7,723 nucleotides of DNA from the NCBI GenBank assembly GCA_015259235.1, contig JABZGM010000097.1, positions 1-7,723 on the forward strand. The letters run 5' to 3'. The position numbers and the translations under genes were made by a program. The DNA comes from Alloprevotella sp. GTDB taxonomy: Bacteria; Bacteroidota; Bacteroidia; Bacteroidales; Bacteroidaceae. Under the pieces are notes generated by a model. The model made no database searches and had not been told where the DNA came from. It worked only from the letters and a program-made list of their open reading frames with translations. Position 1 is the stretch's first letter. The number at the start of each line of letters is the position of its first letter. This document shows, piece after piece, positions 1-5,931 of this stretch.

Positions 1-1274
1 TAGTCGTATTTGAGCAAGTCTACGCCCCACGCTGCATATTGTTTGGCATCGACAGTTTCTTTTCCGTACGAACCAAAGGCTCCTGCGCAAGTGTTGTTGG
101 CAGCATCGGAATAGATACCAAACTTCAAGCCCTTGCTGTGAGCATAGTCCACCGTGGCTTTCATGCCGATGGGGAATTTGGCAGGGTCTTCTTGGGGACG
201 ACCATCGGCATGACGCGTCTTGGCGTGCCAAAGATCGTCGATAATGAGGTAGTTGTAGCCAACATCTTTCAATCCTTGCTTCACCATAGCATCCGACACT
301 TTCTTCACCACGTCAGTAGAGATTTTGTCTTGCACCACGTTCCAAGAAATCCATCCCATCATGGGTTTTGCCAAGGGGAGATTTTTCTTGACAGTGAGCG
401 TGGCTTTAGCCAAAACCTGCTGTTCCTTGCCTTCCGTAGACACAATGTTGTAGTGATAGACTCCTTCGGCTTCGGGTGCAGTGCCTTCTACAACACGGCG
501 TTTGGCATTCCAAGTGAGTCCATCGGGGAGTTGAGTGACCGTAACATTGAGGGAGGGATCGGAAGTGACGATTTTGTGCAGTACGCGCTTGCCAGGAAGG
601 GAGAAGATGTCGGTGGCGCAAGCTAAAGGTGTCTTCAACACATCGGGAGAAACAGTCTCGGGACGCGTGGAGTTTTGCTCGTGATAGATGAAATAGGCAT
701 TTGCCCAATCGAAGTGGTCGCCCCAGTTGCCTTCTCCTCCGCCGTTGTTCACCTCGAGAATGAGATATTTGGCATTGCGCACATCGACATCGAGCTGGAT
801 GGGTGCGGAGTCACGATTCATCGAACCGCTTTTCACCACTTGGTCTTGACCGTCTTGTCCACGAAGCACAACGCGATAATCGAGAATTGCTGCCTTGCTG
901 CGAGGATTGTTGGGATTTTCCACTTCAGCATCAATACCTCCCACAGCGCGGAAGGTGGTAACTGCGCCATTGAGTTTCACCACGATACGCGAAGGAGCGT
1001 GCACCCCTACCCCACTTTCATAGGTGGTTTTTCCCAAACGAATGGGATTTCCTTCGATGCTTTTGTTGGCTTGTGGACTCTTCCAACCGTTTTCCATCTT
1101 CGACAAGTCGAGGCTGCTCAGTGGAATAAATTCTAGACTAGGGTCAGTAGAAACGGGGAGTTTCACCACGTTTTTGGTGACAACTTGCATCATAGGAGCT
1201 GCATTAGCTTGAGTGCACAAGGCAGGTGCAGTGCAAAACAAACTCAAGCCTAGGAATAGGGGAGTATATTTCAT
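1..1274 (-). CDS. GH27 alpha-galactosidase with N-terminal NPCBM and Ig-like domains (3' end cut by window)
   Basis: This is a secreted glycoside hydrolase predicted to remove terminal alpha-galactose from glycans. The reading frame is open from the ATG at 1274 to the window edge (424 codons, no stop). Residues 1-25 form a signal peptide ending near TQANA. Residues about 45-195 match an NPCBM carbohydrate-binding module, including GVGVHAPSRIVV and a GNWGDHFDWANAYF segment. Residues about 235-290 look like a putative Ig domain (LPDGLTWNAKRRVVEGTAPE). The GH27 barrel begins near residue 305 with MGWISWN, then YLIIDDLW, the substrate-pocket pair DD, GLKFGIYSDAANNTCAG and WGVDLLKYD. By alignment from memory with human GLA, the final Asp (residue 424) is the catalytic nucleophile. 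The acid/base Asp and the rest of the barrel lie outside the window. The gene stands alone behind its own promoter. The family call is firm; whether the substrate is plant or host glycan is unknown. Confidence 0.93.
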   Translation of the reverse strand, partial: MKYTPLFLGLSLFCTAPALCTQANAAPMMQVVTKNVVKLPVSTDPSLEFIPLSSLDLSKMENGWKSPQANKSIEGNPIRLGKTTYESGVGVHAPSRIVVKLNGAVTTFRAVGGIDAEVENPNNPRSKAAILDYRVVLRGQDGQDQVVKSGSMNRDSAPIQLDVDVRNAKYLILEVNNGGGEGNWGDHFDWANAYFIYHEQNSTRPETVSPDVLKTPLACATDIFSLPGKRVLHKIVTSDPSLNVTVTQLPDGLTWNAKRRVVEGTAPEAEGVYHYNIVSTEGKEQQVLAKATLTVKKNLPLAKPMMGWISWNVVQDKISTDVVKKVSDAMVKQGLKDVGYNYLIIDDLWHAKTRHADGRPQEDPAKFPIGMKATVDYAHSKGLKFGIYSDAANNTCAGAFGSYGKETVDAKQYAAWGVDLLKYD

Positions 1275-1381
1275 GATAAGGTATATTGTTTCGTTTCCAA
1301 AGACTTTTCTAAGCGCAGCACCTTCCCACTTCTTTTGCTCGTGCGCAGTGCCTAACTACCCAAGAAAAGCTAATTATTTGA

Positions 1382-1389
1382 CAAAGATA
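1382..1389 (-). promoter_or_regulatory. Bacteroidetes-type -7 box upstream of the GH27 gene
   Basis: Read on the minus strand this is TATCTTTG, a full match to the Bacteroidetes -7 consensus TAnnTTTG. No clean TTTG -33 element is present; TGGTGG about 19 nt upstream is the only partial candidate. If used, transcription would begin near 1375 and leave a leader of about 100 nt before the ATG at 1274. The 1275-1591 gap otherwise holds only this site and the terminator at 1477-1512. Confidence 0.5.
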
Positions 1390-1476
1390 ATACATCTCTC
1401 GTTATTTTCCACCATTTATGAGCCTATTTTATCACCTCGAGTAGTAAAAAGTAGGTATTAACCCAGTTAAATATAC

Positions 1477-1512
1477 AAAACAGCGCAACGGTAGTAGACT
1501 ACCATTGCGCTG
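1477..1512 (-). terminator. Intrinsic terminator after the polyamine dehydrogenase gene
   Basis: A 14-bp stem (1481-1494 pairing with 1499-1512) closes a 4-nt loop. In minus-strand RNA every position pairs, with one G-U wobble; in plus-strand RNA the same position is a C-A mismatch, so the structure is better suited to minus-strand transcripts. The minus strand continues with TTTTGTATATTT. It lies about 80 nt after the stop codon of the 1592-2797 gene. An A-rich run on the other side might let it act weakly in both directions. Confidence 0.8.
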
Positions 1513-1591
1513 GATATTTTTTGAGGACTTGCCTTAAAATGACGATTGAAGCATAGCTTCGCGAGGAAGGCTGACCAGTGGGGAGATGGAA

Positions 1592-2797
1592 TTAGAGTTC
1601 CAAATCGCCATCGTGGATTTCGTGCCAAGGAAGACCTTGTTTGTTGAGTTCTTCCATGAAGGGATCGGGATCGAACTCTTCCACATTGTGCACACCGGGC
1701 TTGTTCCACACACCTTGCATGAAGAGACGCGCGCCGATGCAGGCAGGAACACCAGTGGTGTAGCTCACGCCTTGCATACCCGTTTCGTCATAAGCAGCTT
1801 GGTGAGAGCAGTTGTTGTAGACGTAGTAAGTGTGTTCCTTACCATCCTTGATACCGCGGATACGGCAACCGATAGAGGTTTCTCCCTCATAGTTTTCACC
1901 CAAATCTTGGGGATTGGGGAGGACAGCTTTGAGGAATTGGAGGGGTTGGATCATGTGTCCCTCGTAGTTGATGGGGACGATAGAGTCCATACCGATGTTT
2001 TGGATCACACGCAAGTGGGTGAGATATTCCTGTCCAAAGGTCATCCAGAAGCGAGCGCGCTTGATGGTGGGGAAATTGATGACAAGACTCTCGATTTCTT
2101 CGTGGTGGAGGAGATAGCTCTCACGAGGTCCCACGTTGGGATAGGTCAAAGTTTGGTGAATTTCGAGGGGTTCTGTTTCCACCCATTTACCATTTTCCCA
2201 ATAAAGTCCCTTTTGCGTGATTTCGCGGATGTTGATTTCGGGATTGAAGTTGGTGGCAAAGGCTTTACCGTGGTCACCAGCGTTGCAGTCTACGATGTCG
2301 AGATAGTGGATTTCGTCGAAGTGGTGCTTTGCTGCGTAAGCAGTAAAGATAGAGGTGACACCGGGGTCGAAACCGCAACCGAGGATGGCGCAAAGTCCAG
2401 CTTTCTCAAAGCGTTCGCGATAAGCCCACTGCCAAGAATATTCAAAGTGTGCTTCATCTTTGGGTTCGTAGTTGGCAGTGTCGAGATAGTGACAACCGGC
2501 TTCAAGACAAGCCTCCATGATGGTGAGGTCTTGATAGGGAAGCGCGAGATTCATCACCAAATCGGGTTGGAAGGATTTGAAAAGCGCCACCAATTCAGGC
2601 ACGTTGTCGGCATCCACTTGCGCCGTTTTGATGTCGTTGCGCAAGCCCATGTCGGCAATGCGTTTGGCGATGGCTTCGCACTTAGACACGGTGCGAGAAG
2701 CAATCATGATTTCGTCAAAAACATCGGAGTTTTTCGCCACTTTCACGGCGGCTACGGTGGCGACACCACCAGCGCCAATGATGAGAACTTTACCCAT
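1592..2797 (-). CDS. Saccharopine dehydrogenase family protein, probable carboxyspermidine/carboxynorspermidine dehydrogenase
   Basis: This is a cytoplasmic NAD(P)H-dependent enzyme of 401 residues, full length for the family. The N-terminus MGKVLIIGAGGVATVAAVKV is a Rossmann dinucleotide-binding loop (GAGGVA, residues 8-13). Other landmarks are NLALPYQDLTIMEACLEAGCHYLDTANYEP (about 83-112) and LGCGFDPGVTSIFTAYA (about 139-155), characteristic of the LYS9-like fold. In Bacteroides and Campylobacter this subfamily reductively condenses aspartate semialdehyde with putrescine (or diaminopropane) to carboxyspermidine (or carboxynorspermidine), which a decarboxylase converts to spermidine (or norspermidine). 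The polyamine role is inferred from overall resemblance to those proteins; a lysine-pathway saccharopine enzyme is less likely in Bacteroidales. The matching decarboxylase gene is not in the window. The gene has its own promoter-like box and terminator, so it appears monocistronic. Confidence 0.9.
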   Translation of the reverse strand: MGKVLIIGAGGVATVAAVKVAKNSDVFDEIMIASRTVSKCEAIAKRIADMGLRNDIKTAQVDADNVPELVALFKSFQPDLVMNLALPYQDLTIMEACLEAGCHYLDTANYEPKDEAHFEYSWQWAYRERFEKAGLCAILGCGFDPGVTSIFTAYAAKHHFDEIHYLDIVDCNAGDHGKAFATNFNPEINIREITQKGLYWENGKWVETEPLEIHQTLTYPNVGPRESYLLHHEEIESLVINFPTIKRARFWMTFGQEYLTHLRVIQNIGMDSIVPINYEGHMIQPLQFLKAVLPNPQDLGENYEGETSIGCRIRGIKDGKEHTYYVYNNCSHQAAYDETGMQGVSYTTGVPACIGARLFMQGVWNKPGVHNVEEFDPDPFMEELNKQGLPWHEIHDGDLEL

Positions 2798-2891
2798 TTC
2801 TTATTGAGTTATGCGTGAGTTGTGAATGATATCTGTAAATATATGGTCTGTGAGCTGCGCGCTTATGTGGAAAGTGCTTACAACTTGTCTG

Positions 2892-2899
2892 CAAAGTTA
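2892..2899 (-). promoter_or_regulatory. Bacteroidetes-type -7 box upstream of the polyamine dehydrogenase gene
   Basis: The minus strand reads TAACTTTGC, a full match to TAnnTTTG. It sits 95 nt before the start codon at 2797, giving a predicted leader of about 85-90 nt. No TTTG -33 element is visible at the usual spacing. A 7-bp inverted repeat (2902-2908 and 2933-2939) brackets the region where the -33 element should be. Confidence 0.6.
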
Positions 2900-2944
2900 G
2901 TGATTTCTAGTGAGATGAGATATACTTTTTCGAGAAATCGCTAT

Positions 2945-3550
2945 TTATTGCACCTCGTTGCCGTTGATGCCGAGCGCAGCCATCAGGCTATAACCGAGGA
3001 GTTCTTGCTGAAAACCGCGTCCCATGATGGGTTGCATGGTGAAGAGGGTGATGTCTTTGCGGGGAAGTTCGTTGCCTTTGTCGTCCTTGGGGGGATTGGC
3101 ACAAAGTGCCTTGATGCGCTGCGCGAAATGTGCGCTTTCGTCCGTCATTCCATCGAGATCGGCAATCACCATCACGCGTTCACAGTCTGCATTGCGCAAC
3201 ACTTCTTCAAACACCTGCACGAAATAGTCTTCTTGCGACACAATTTCTTCTACTCCATAAGCATTGAGGGCAAATTCGCCGAGTTCATCGCGAAAAGCTT
3301 TGCCGTTGAGCTCTTCTGCAAAGTTGCAGGGAAGGAGATGTTGCAATTTCGTTTGCTCCTTGGGATGAATGAGATAGACGCGCGTCTCGTTATCTCCAGG
3401 TCGTAGTCCGCCATCGAGCGCAATGCAATCGAGCCATTTTGGAAAATCCCCTTGGGAAATCTGACGACCGAGCATACGCTCGAAATTAACGATGAGATCG
3501 AACGCCACGTGATCTAAGTGAGCGGTATCGACAAGTATGATGTTGTGCAT
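2945..3550 (-). CDS. Bacteroidales hypothetical protein, 201 aa
   Basis: I do not recognise a characterised function. The product is soluble and acidic, with no signal peptide or membrane segment. It opens with a hydrophobic strand and acidic residue (MHNIILVDTAHLDHVAFDLIVNFERMLGR). It then carries WLDCIALDGGLRPGDNETRVYLIH (about 39-62), a second hydrophobic strand ERVMVIADLDGMTD (about 123-136), and a conserved-looking tail ending PIMGRGFQQELLGYSLMAALGI. Alternating strand-Asp and helix segments suggest an alpha/beta fold, vaguely reminiscent of NYN/PIN-type or Rossmann-like domains. It also resembles, from memory only, a Bacteroidales-restricted DUF family (possibly DUF6621). Its coding status is supported by length, clean start and protein-like composition. 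It lies 145 nt upstream of the polyamine gene, with a separate promoter-like box between them, and directly downstream of a 9-bp repeat tract. Confidence 0.82.
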   Translation of the reverse strand: MHNIILVDTAHLDHVAFDLIVNFERMLGRQISQGDFPKWLDCIALDGGLRPGDNETRVYLIHPKEQTKLQHLLPCNFAEELNGKAFRDELGEFALNAYGVEEIVSQEDYFVQVFEEVLRNADCERVMVIADLDGMTDESAHFAQRIKALCANPPKDDKGNELPRKDITLFTMQPIMGRGFQQELLGYSLMAALGINGNEVQ

Positions 3551-3573
3551 CTATTGAAAGTATTTGAGAAGGG

Positions 3574-3636
3574 CTAGAAGGACTAGAACTTCTAGAAGCT
3601 CTAGAAATCCTAGAATAACCTGAACCACTAGAAAAA
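3574..3636. repeat. 9-bp tandem repeat, CTAGAAnnn x7
   Basis: CTAGAA occurs at 3574, 3583, 3592, 3601, 3610 and 3628, exactly 9 bp apart with one diverged unit (CCTGAACCA) at 3619. The three spacer bases differ in every copy, so only the hexamer is kept. On the minus strand the unit reads TTCTAGnnn. The tract lies between the rpmA terminator and the start codon at 3550, in the 5' region of the 2945-3550 gene. It has no sustained reading frame. Its role is unknown. Confidence 0.85.
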
Positions 3637-3657
3637 ACCAGCATCTCCAGTAAATCT

Positions 3658-3697
3658 AAGAGGCTGCATCAAAACAGACGTTTTGAAGCAGCCTCTT
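3658..3697 (-). terminator. Hairpin terminator ending the rplU-rpmA operon
   Basis: A long stem of 10 bp plus 7 bp, separated by one A-A mismatch, closes an AGAC loop (3658-3675 with 3680-3697). It begins 21 nt past the rpmA stop codon. The following minus-strand sequence is AGATTT, a poor U-tract, so the hairpin may work partly as an mRNA 3'-end stabiliser or allow some readthrough into the 2945-3550 gene. Confidence 0.68.
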
Positions 3698-3718
3698 ATA
3701 GTTCTAAAGTGCTTACGA

Positions 3719-3982
3719 TTACGCTTCAGCCTTGGGTTCTACAGAAACCACGCTGCGGTCGCGTTGACCGCGCTTGAAGGTAACCACACCATCAGCGAGA
3801 GCGAAGAGCGTGTGGTCAGAGCCAATGCCTACGTTCTTACCAGGATAGTGAACTGTGCCACGTTGACGAACGATGATGTTGCCAGCGATGCAAGATTGTC
3901 CGCCCCAGATTTTAACACCAAGACGTTGTGATGCCGATTCACGACCGTTCTTAGAACTACCTACACCTTTTTTGTGTGCCAT
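3719..3982 (-). CDS. rpmA: 50S ribosomal protein L27
   Basis: This is the large-subunit ribosomal protein bL27, whose N-terminal tail reaches toward the peptidyl transferase centre. At 87 residues it is the normal family length. It begins MAHKKGVGSSKNGRESASQRLGVK, the hallmark N-terminus, and keeps the core GNIIVRQRGTVHYPGKNVGIGSDHTLFALADGVVTF. It has no N-terminal extension of the kind processed in Firmicutes. It starts 20 nt after the rplU stop codon and so is the second gene of the usual rplU-rpmA operon. Confidence 0.99.
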   Translation of the reverse strand: MAHKKGVGSSKNGRESASQRLGVKIWGGQSCIAGNIIVRQRGTVHYPGKNVGIGSDHTLFALADGVVTFKRGQRDRSVVSVEPKAEA

Positions 3983-4002
3983 TGTCTGATATATTTAGGG
4001 GG

Positions 4003-4320
4003 TTAAGCTTTAACTTCCTTGATAGAAAGTTCAGTGAATTGATGACGGAAGCCGTTGAGCTTGCGATAGCCCTTACGACGCTTCTTGTGGAAGATGAGCA
4101 CTTTGTCGCCCTTTACGAGGGGAGAAACTACTTCAGCTACTACTTTTGCGCCCTTTACGGTGGGAGCACCTACAGTGACTTGACCGTCCTTGTCGAGAAG
4201 GAGCACCTTGTCGAACTCAACAGTTTTGCCAGCTTCTACGCCAGCGAGGTGGTCTACGAAGAGCTTCTTGCCTGCTTCCACCTTAAACTGATGACCGTTA
4301 ATCTCTACGATTGCGTACAT
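4003..4320 (-). CDS. rplU: 50S ribosomal protein L21
   Basis: This is the large-subunit ribosomal protein bL21, which binds 23S rRNA. The 105-residue length is typical. It begins MYAIVEINGHQFKVEAGKKLFVD and carries the family signature near the C-terminus, KKRRKGYRKLNGFRHQFTEL (about 79-98). It is the first gene of the operon with rpmA and is preceded by a well-formed promoter and a roughly 85-nt leader containing small hairpins. Confidence 0.99.
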   Translation of the reverse strand: MYAIVEINGHQFKVEAGKKLFVDHLAGVEAGKTVEFDKVLLLDKDGQVTVGAPTVKGAKVVAEVVSPLVKGDKVLIFHKKRRKGYRKLNGFRHQFTELSIKEVKA

Positions 4321-4412
4321 TTGTTTGATTTGATGTATGTGAAACGGATTTTTCCGGGAGGCGGAGCACTTCTGCTCACTTCGTCTGCCCCGTCGGACTC
4401 TATAATCGGCTG

Positions 4413-4447
4413 CAAAGATACGACTTTTTTTTCAGAATCCCACCAAA
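4413..4447 (-). promoter_or_regulatory. Bacteroidetes-type promoter for rplU-rpmA
   Basis: On the minus strand a TTTG -33 element (4444-4447) is followed after 23 nt by TATCTTTG (4413-4420), a full match to the -7 consensus TAnnTTTG, then CAG. The spacer contains an uninterrupted run of eight A residues (T at 4425-4432 on the plus strand). The spacing is at the long end of what is usual. Predicted initiation is near 4406, about 85 nt before the rplU start codon. Confidence 0.75.
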
Positions 4448-4460
4448 TACAGAAAAAAAA

Positions 4461-4554
4461 TAGACATTAGACGTTAGAGGGTCGCAGACCCTTTCTGCTC
4501 GCCATGACAAGCATGGCTCGGAGTAGAGAGTAGAGGTTAGACCTAGAGACTAGA
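4461..4554. repeat. TAGA heptamer repeat spacer with two hairpins
   Basis: TAGA recurs every 7 bp at 4461, 4468 and 4475, then again at 4524, 4531, 4538, 4544 and 4551 (spacings 7, 7, 6, 7). Between the two blocks are two compact inverted repeats: AGGGTC-GCA-GACCCT (4478-4492) and GCCATG-ACAAG-CATGGC (4501-4517). The whole segment lies between the mfa2 terminator and the rplU promoter, so it should be little transcribed. No reading frame is supported. It may be a degenerate short intergenic element; the function is unknown. Confidence 0.7.
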
Positions 4555-4565
4555 GCGACCTGACG

Positions 4566-4596
4566 AAAAAAGCCTCGCTCGAGATGAGCGAGGCTT
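4566..4596 (-). terminator. Strong intrinsic terminator after the Mfa2-family gene
   Basis: A perfect 11-bp stem (4570-4580 with 4586-4596) rich in G-C closes a 5-nt loop. On the minus strand it runs directly into six T residues (plus-strand A at 4566-4571). It lies 40 nt past the stop codon at 4636 and separates the fimbrial unit from the ribosomal operon. Confidence 0.93.
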
Positions 4597-4635
4597 AAAT
4601 GCTGGTTGGCTACAATCAAAGCCATTGTAAAGAAA

Positions 4636-5775
4636 TTACGAATGGAGAATTGTTTCGTAAGAGTGAACACTCCAGTTGGCGATAACTACATCAAATACCA
4701 TGTATGTACCACAATCGGTGCACTTGTTGTTGACATAGAGATTGATGGTCACTTCACCCTTACAATTCAGGTTACCTTGACCGAGGGCAACTTTGATGAG
4801 CTGAGGCAAGTCAAGTCCCTTTGCATATTCCATCACGGCTGGAGAAAGTTCTACGTTCTTACCTTCGTGTGTGAGCGTTAGACGAGCTTGTGCTAATTGG
4901 TCGAGCGTGTTGCCGAGGACGTTAAATTGGCTTTTGAGCGTATCACCTACAACTTCCTGATGGAAAGCCATAAGAGGAAACTCTTGCTTTGAAGCAATCA
5001 ATTTGGCTTGTGGCACCTGCCACAATGCTTGGTTTTTAGCGTCTTGCAACGTTTCGTGAGCAAGTTCACGACCATGGGTGAGCAACTGGAGGTTGAACTT
5101 GGCAGGACCAGTGGGGTATTTGCTGGGCTTGACGCTTGGGTCAACAATAACATTGACATTAACGCGCAGAGCTTGTTGGCGCAAATTGATGGCAGCATGT
5201 TTGAAGACACTACCTTCTACTGCAGGGTCCGGGATGCTAATGACGTCATCGGTAACCATGTCGCCAAAAGTTTTCTTTTCGTCAGCATCTGCAGGGAGTC
5301 TGTGGAGTCCTGTACCAGCGAATCCATATCGGACAGGTTCAGGAGTATTAGGAAAGACGAGAGAACCGTCTTGTTGTTGTCGAAGTTGGAAGAAGACATC
5401 ACTTTTCTTAGTGACCCCTTTTTGAAGTTTAGCTGAAGCCAATTCGTCAGCATTTCCCGTCCATGCCACAAGTTCATATTGACCTTGATGCAAAGGGATG
5501 AGCGTTTGATAGTCAGCAGTAAGATTTGCTTCGCCATTGGCAGCCACATAATTGGCAAGAAGACCAGTTTTTTTGTCGAAAGCAAGAACGTGCAAATTGT
5601 TCACCTTACCCACGACGCTATTGAGCGTGTTGCAGGGTGTTTGTTGGTAGAAGCGCACATACACACCCTGCGGGCAGTCAGCAAGATCATCGTGGAACAT
5701 AGAGTCGCAGCTACCAAGAGCAGTAGTGGCGAGTGCGAGTGCAGCAAGTGCTGTGAACTTTCCCAAGATATTCAT
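4636..5775 (-). CDS. mfa2: FimB/Mfa2 family fimbrial anchor lipoprotein
   Basis: This is a predicted outer-membrane lipoprotein that anchors the base of a type V fimbria and limits its length, by analogy with P. gingivalis Mfa2/FimB. I chose the ATG at 5775 (379 aa) over one 11 codons upstream at 5808. The later start gives a textbook lipoprotein signal, MNILGKFTALAALALATTALGSC, with lipobox LGSC and lipidated Cys23. It also has the same TACGTATG context as the mfa1 start. The mature N-terminus DDLADCPQGVYVRFYQQTPC is typical of the family, as is a beta-rich body with few helices. Paired cysteines occur late (NCKGEV, NKCTDC). The C-terminus IANWSVHSYETILHS closely matches that of the Mfa1-type protein encoded just upstream. 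The gene follows mfa1 after 156 bp that include a terminator, and it ends at its own terminator. No mfa3-mfa5 type accessory gene follows it. Confidence 0.93.
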   Translation of the reverse strand: MNILGKFTALAALALATTALGSCDSMFHDDLADCPQGVYVRFYQQTPCNTLNSVVGKVNNLHVLAFDKKTGLLANYVAANGEANLTADYQTLIPLHQGQYELVAWTGNADELASAKLQKGVTKKSDVFFQLRQQQDGSLVFPNTPEPVRYGFAGTGLHRLPADADEKKTFGDMVTDDVISIPDPAVEGSVFKHAAINLRQQALRVNVNVIVDPSVKPSKYPTGPAKFNLQLLTHGRELAHETLQDAKNQALWQVPQAKLIASKQEFPLMAFHQEVVGDTLKSQFNVLGNTLDQLAQARLTLTHEGKNVELSPAVMEYAKGLDLPQLIKVALGQGNLNCKGEVTINLYVNNKCTDCGTYMVFDVVIANWSVHSYETILHS

Positions 5776-5849
5776 ACGTAGTAAAGCGTTATGTATTGTC
5801 ATCTGCATGAGGCATTAGCACAAGGCTAGCGTACAACAGACATAAGGAG

Positions 5850-5888
5850 AAAAAAGAAGCAAGGGGAGGGAGTTTCCTCCCCTTGCTT
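5850..5888 (-). terminator. Strong intrinsic terminator between mfa1 and mfa2
   Basis: A perfect 13-bp stem (5857-5869 with 5876-5888) closes a 6-nt loop. On the minus strand it is followed by CTTTTTT, with plus-strand A at 5850-5855. It lies 43 nt after the mfa1 stop codon and 74 nt before the mfa2 start. It should stop most mfa1 transcripts and leave mfa2 to readthrough or a weak local promoter. Confidence 0.93.
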
Positions 5889-5900
5889 GTTATAGGGAAT

Positions 5901-5918
5901 TCCATCTAGAGAGATGGA
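5901..5918 (-). other. Small 3'-UTR hairpin after mfa1
   Basis: A 7-bp inverted repeat, TCCATCT-AGAG-AGATGGA, sits 13 nt past the mfa1 stop codon and 12 nt before the intrinsic terminator. It has no U-tract of its own. Two successive hairpins at the end of a highly expressed structural gene could protect the transcript from 3' exonucleases; that role is inferred. Confidence 0.5.
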
Positions 5919-5931
5919 GACTCATTACGAA

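Noticed and set aside
39..1136. Plus-strand open frames of 195 and 153 codons opposite the GH27 gene
   Set aside because: The minus-strand frame encodes an unmistakable NPCBM-GH27 protein across the same bases; the plus-strand translations show no family features.
1308..1357. GGCACTGCGC and GGTGCTGCGC in the GH27 leader as an attenuator
   Set aside because: They are imperfect direct repeats rather than complementary arms, and no stable stem with a U-tract forms.
1586..2818. 410-codon open frame on the plus strand opposite the polyamine dehydrogenase gene
   Set aside because: It mirrors the minus-strand gene almost exactly, its translation lacks recognisable domains, and the minus-strand protein is a clear family member. 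It is a codon-bias shadow.
3574..3636. CTAGAA repeats as a CRISPR array or coding leucine/glutamate repeat
   Set aside because: The units are only 9 bp, far below CRISPR repeat-spacer size, and the in-frame reading is closed by TGA at 3565 and TAA at 3616.
4478..4517. The two hairpins as a terminator pair for mfa2
   Set aside because: Neither is followed by a T-run on the minus strand, and a far better terminator lies just upstream at 4566-4596.
5773..5808. Upstream start codon at 5808 for the Mfa2-type protein
   Set aside because: It would put 11 extra residues (MQMTIHNALLR) before a complete lipoprotein signal peptide. The downstream ATG has the same TACGTATG context as mfa1.
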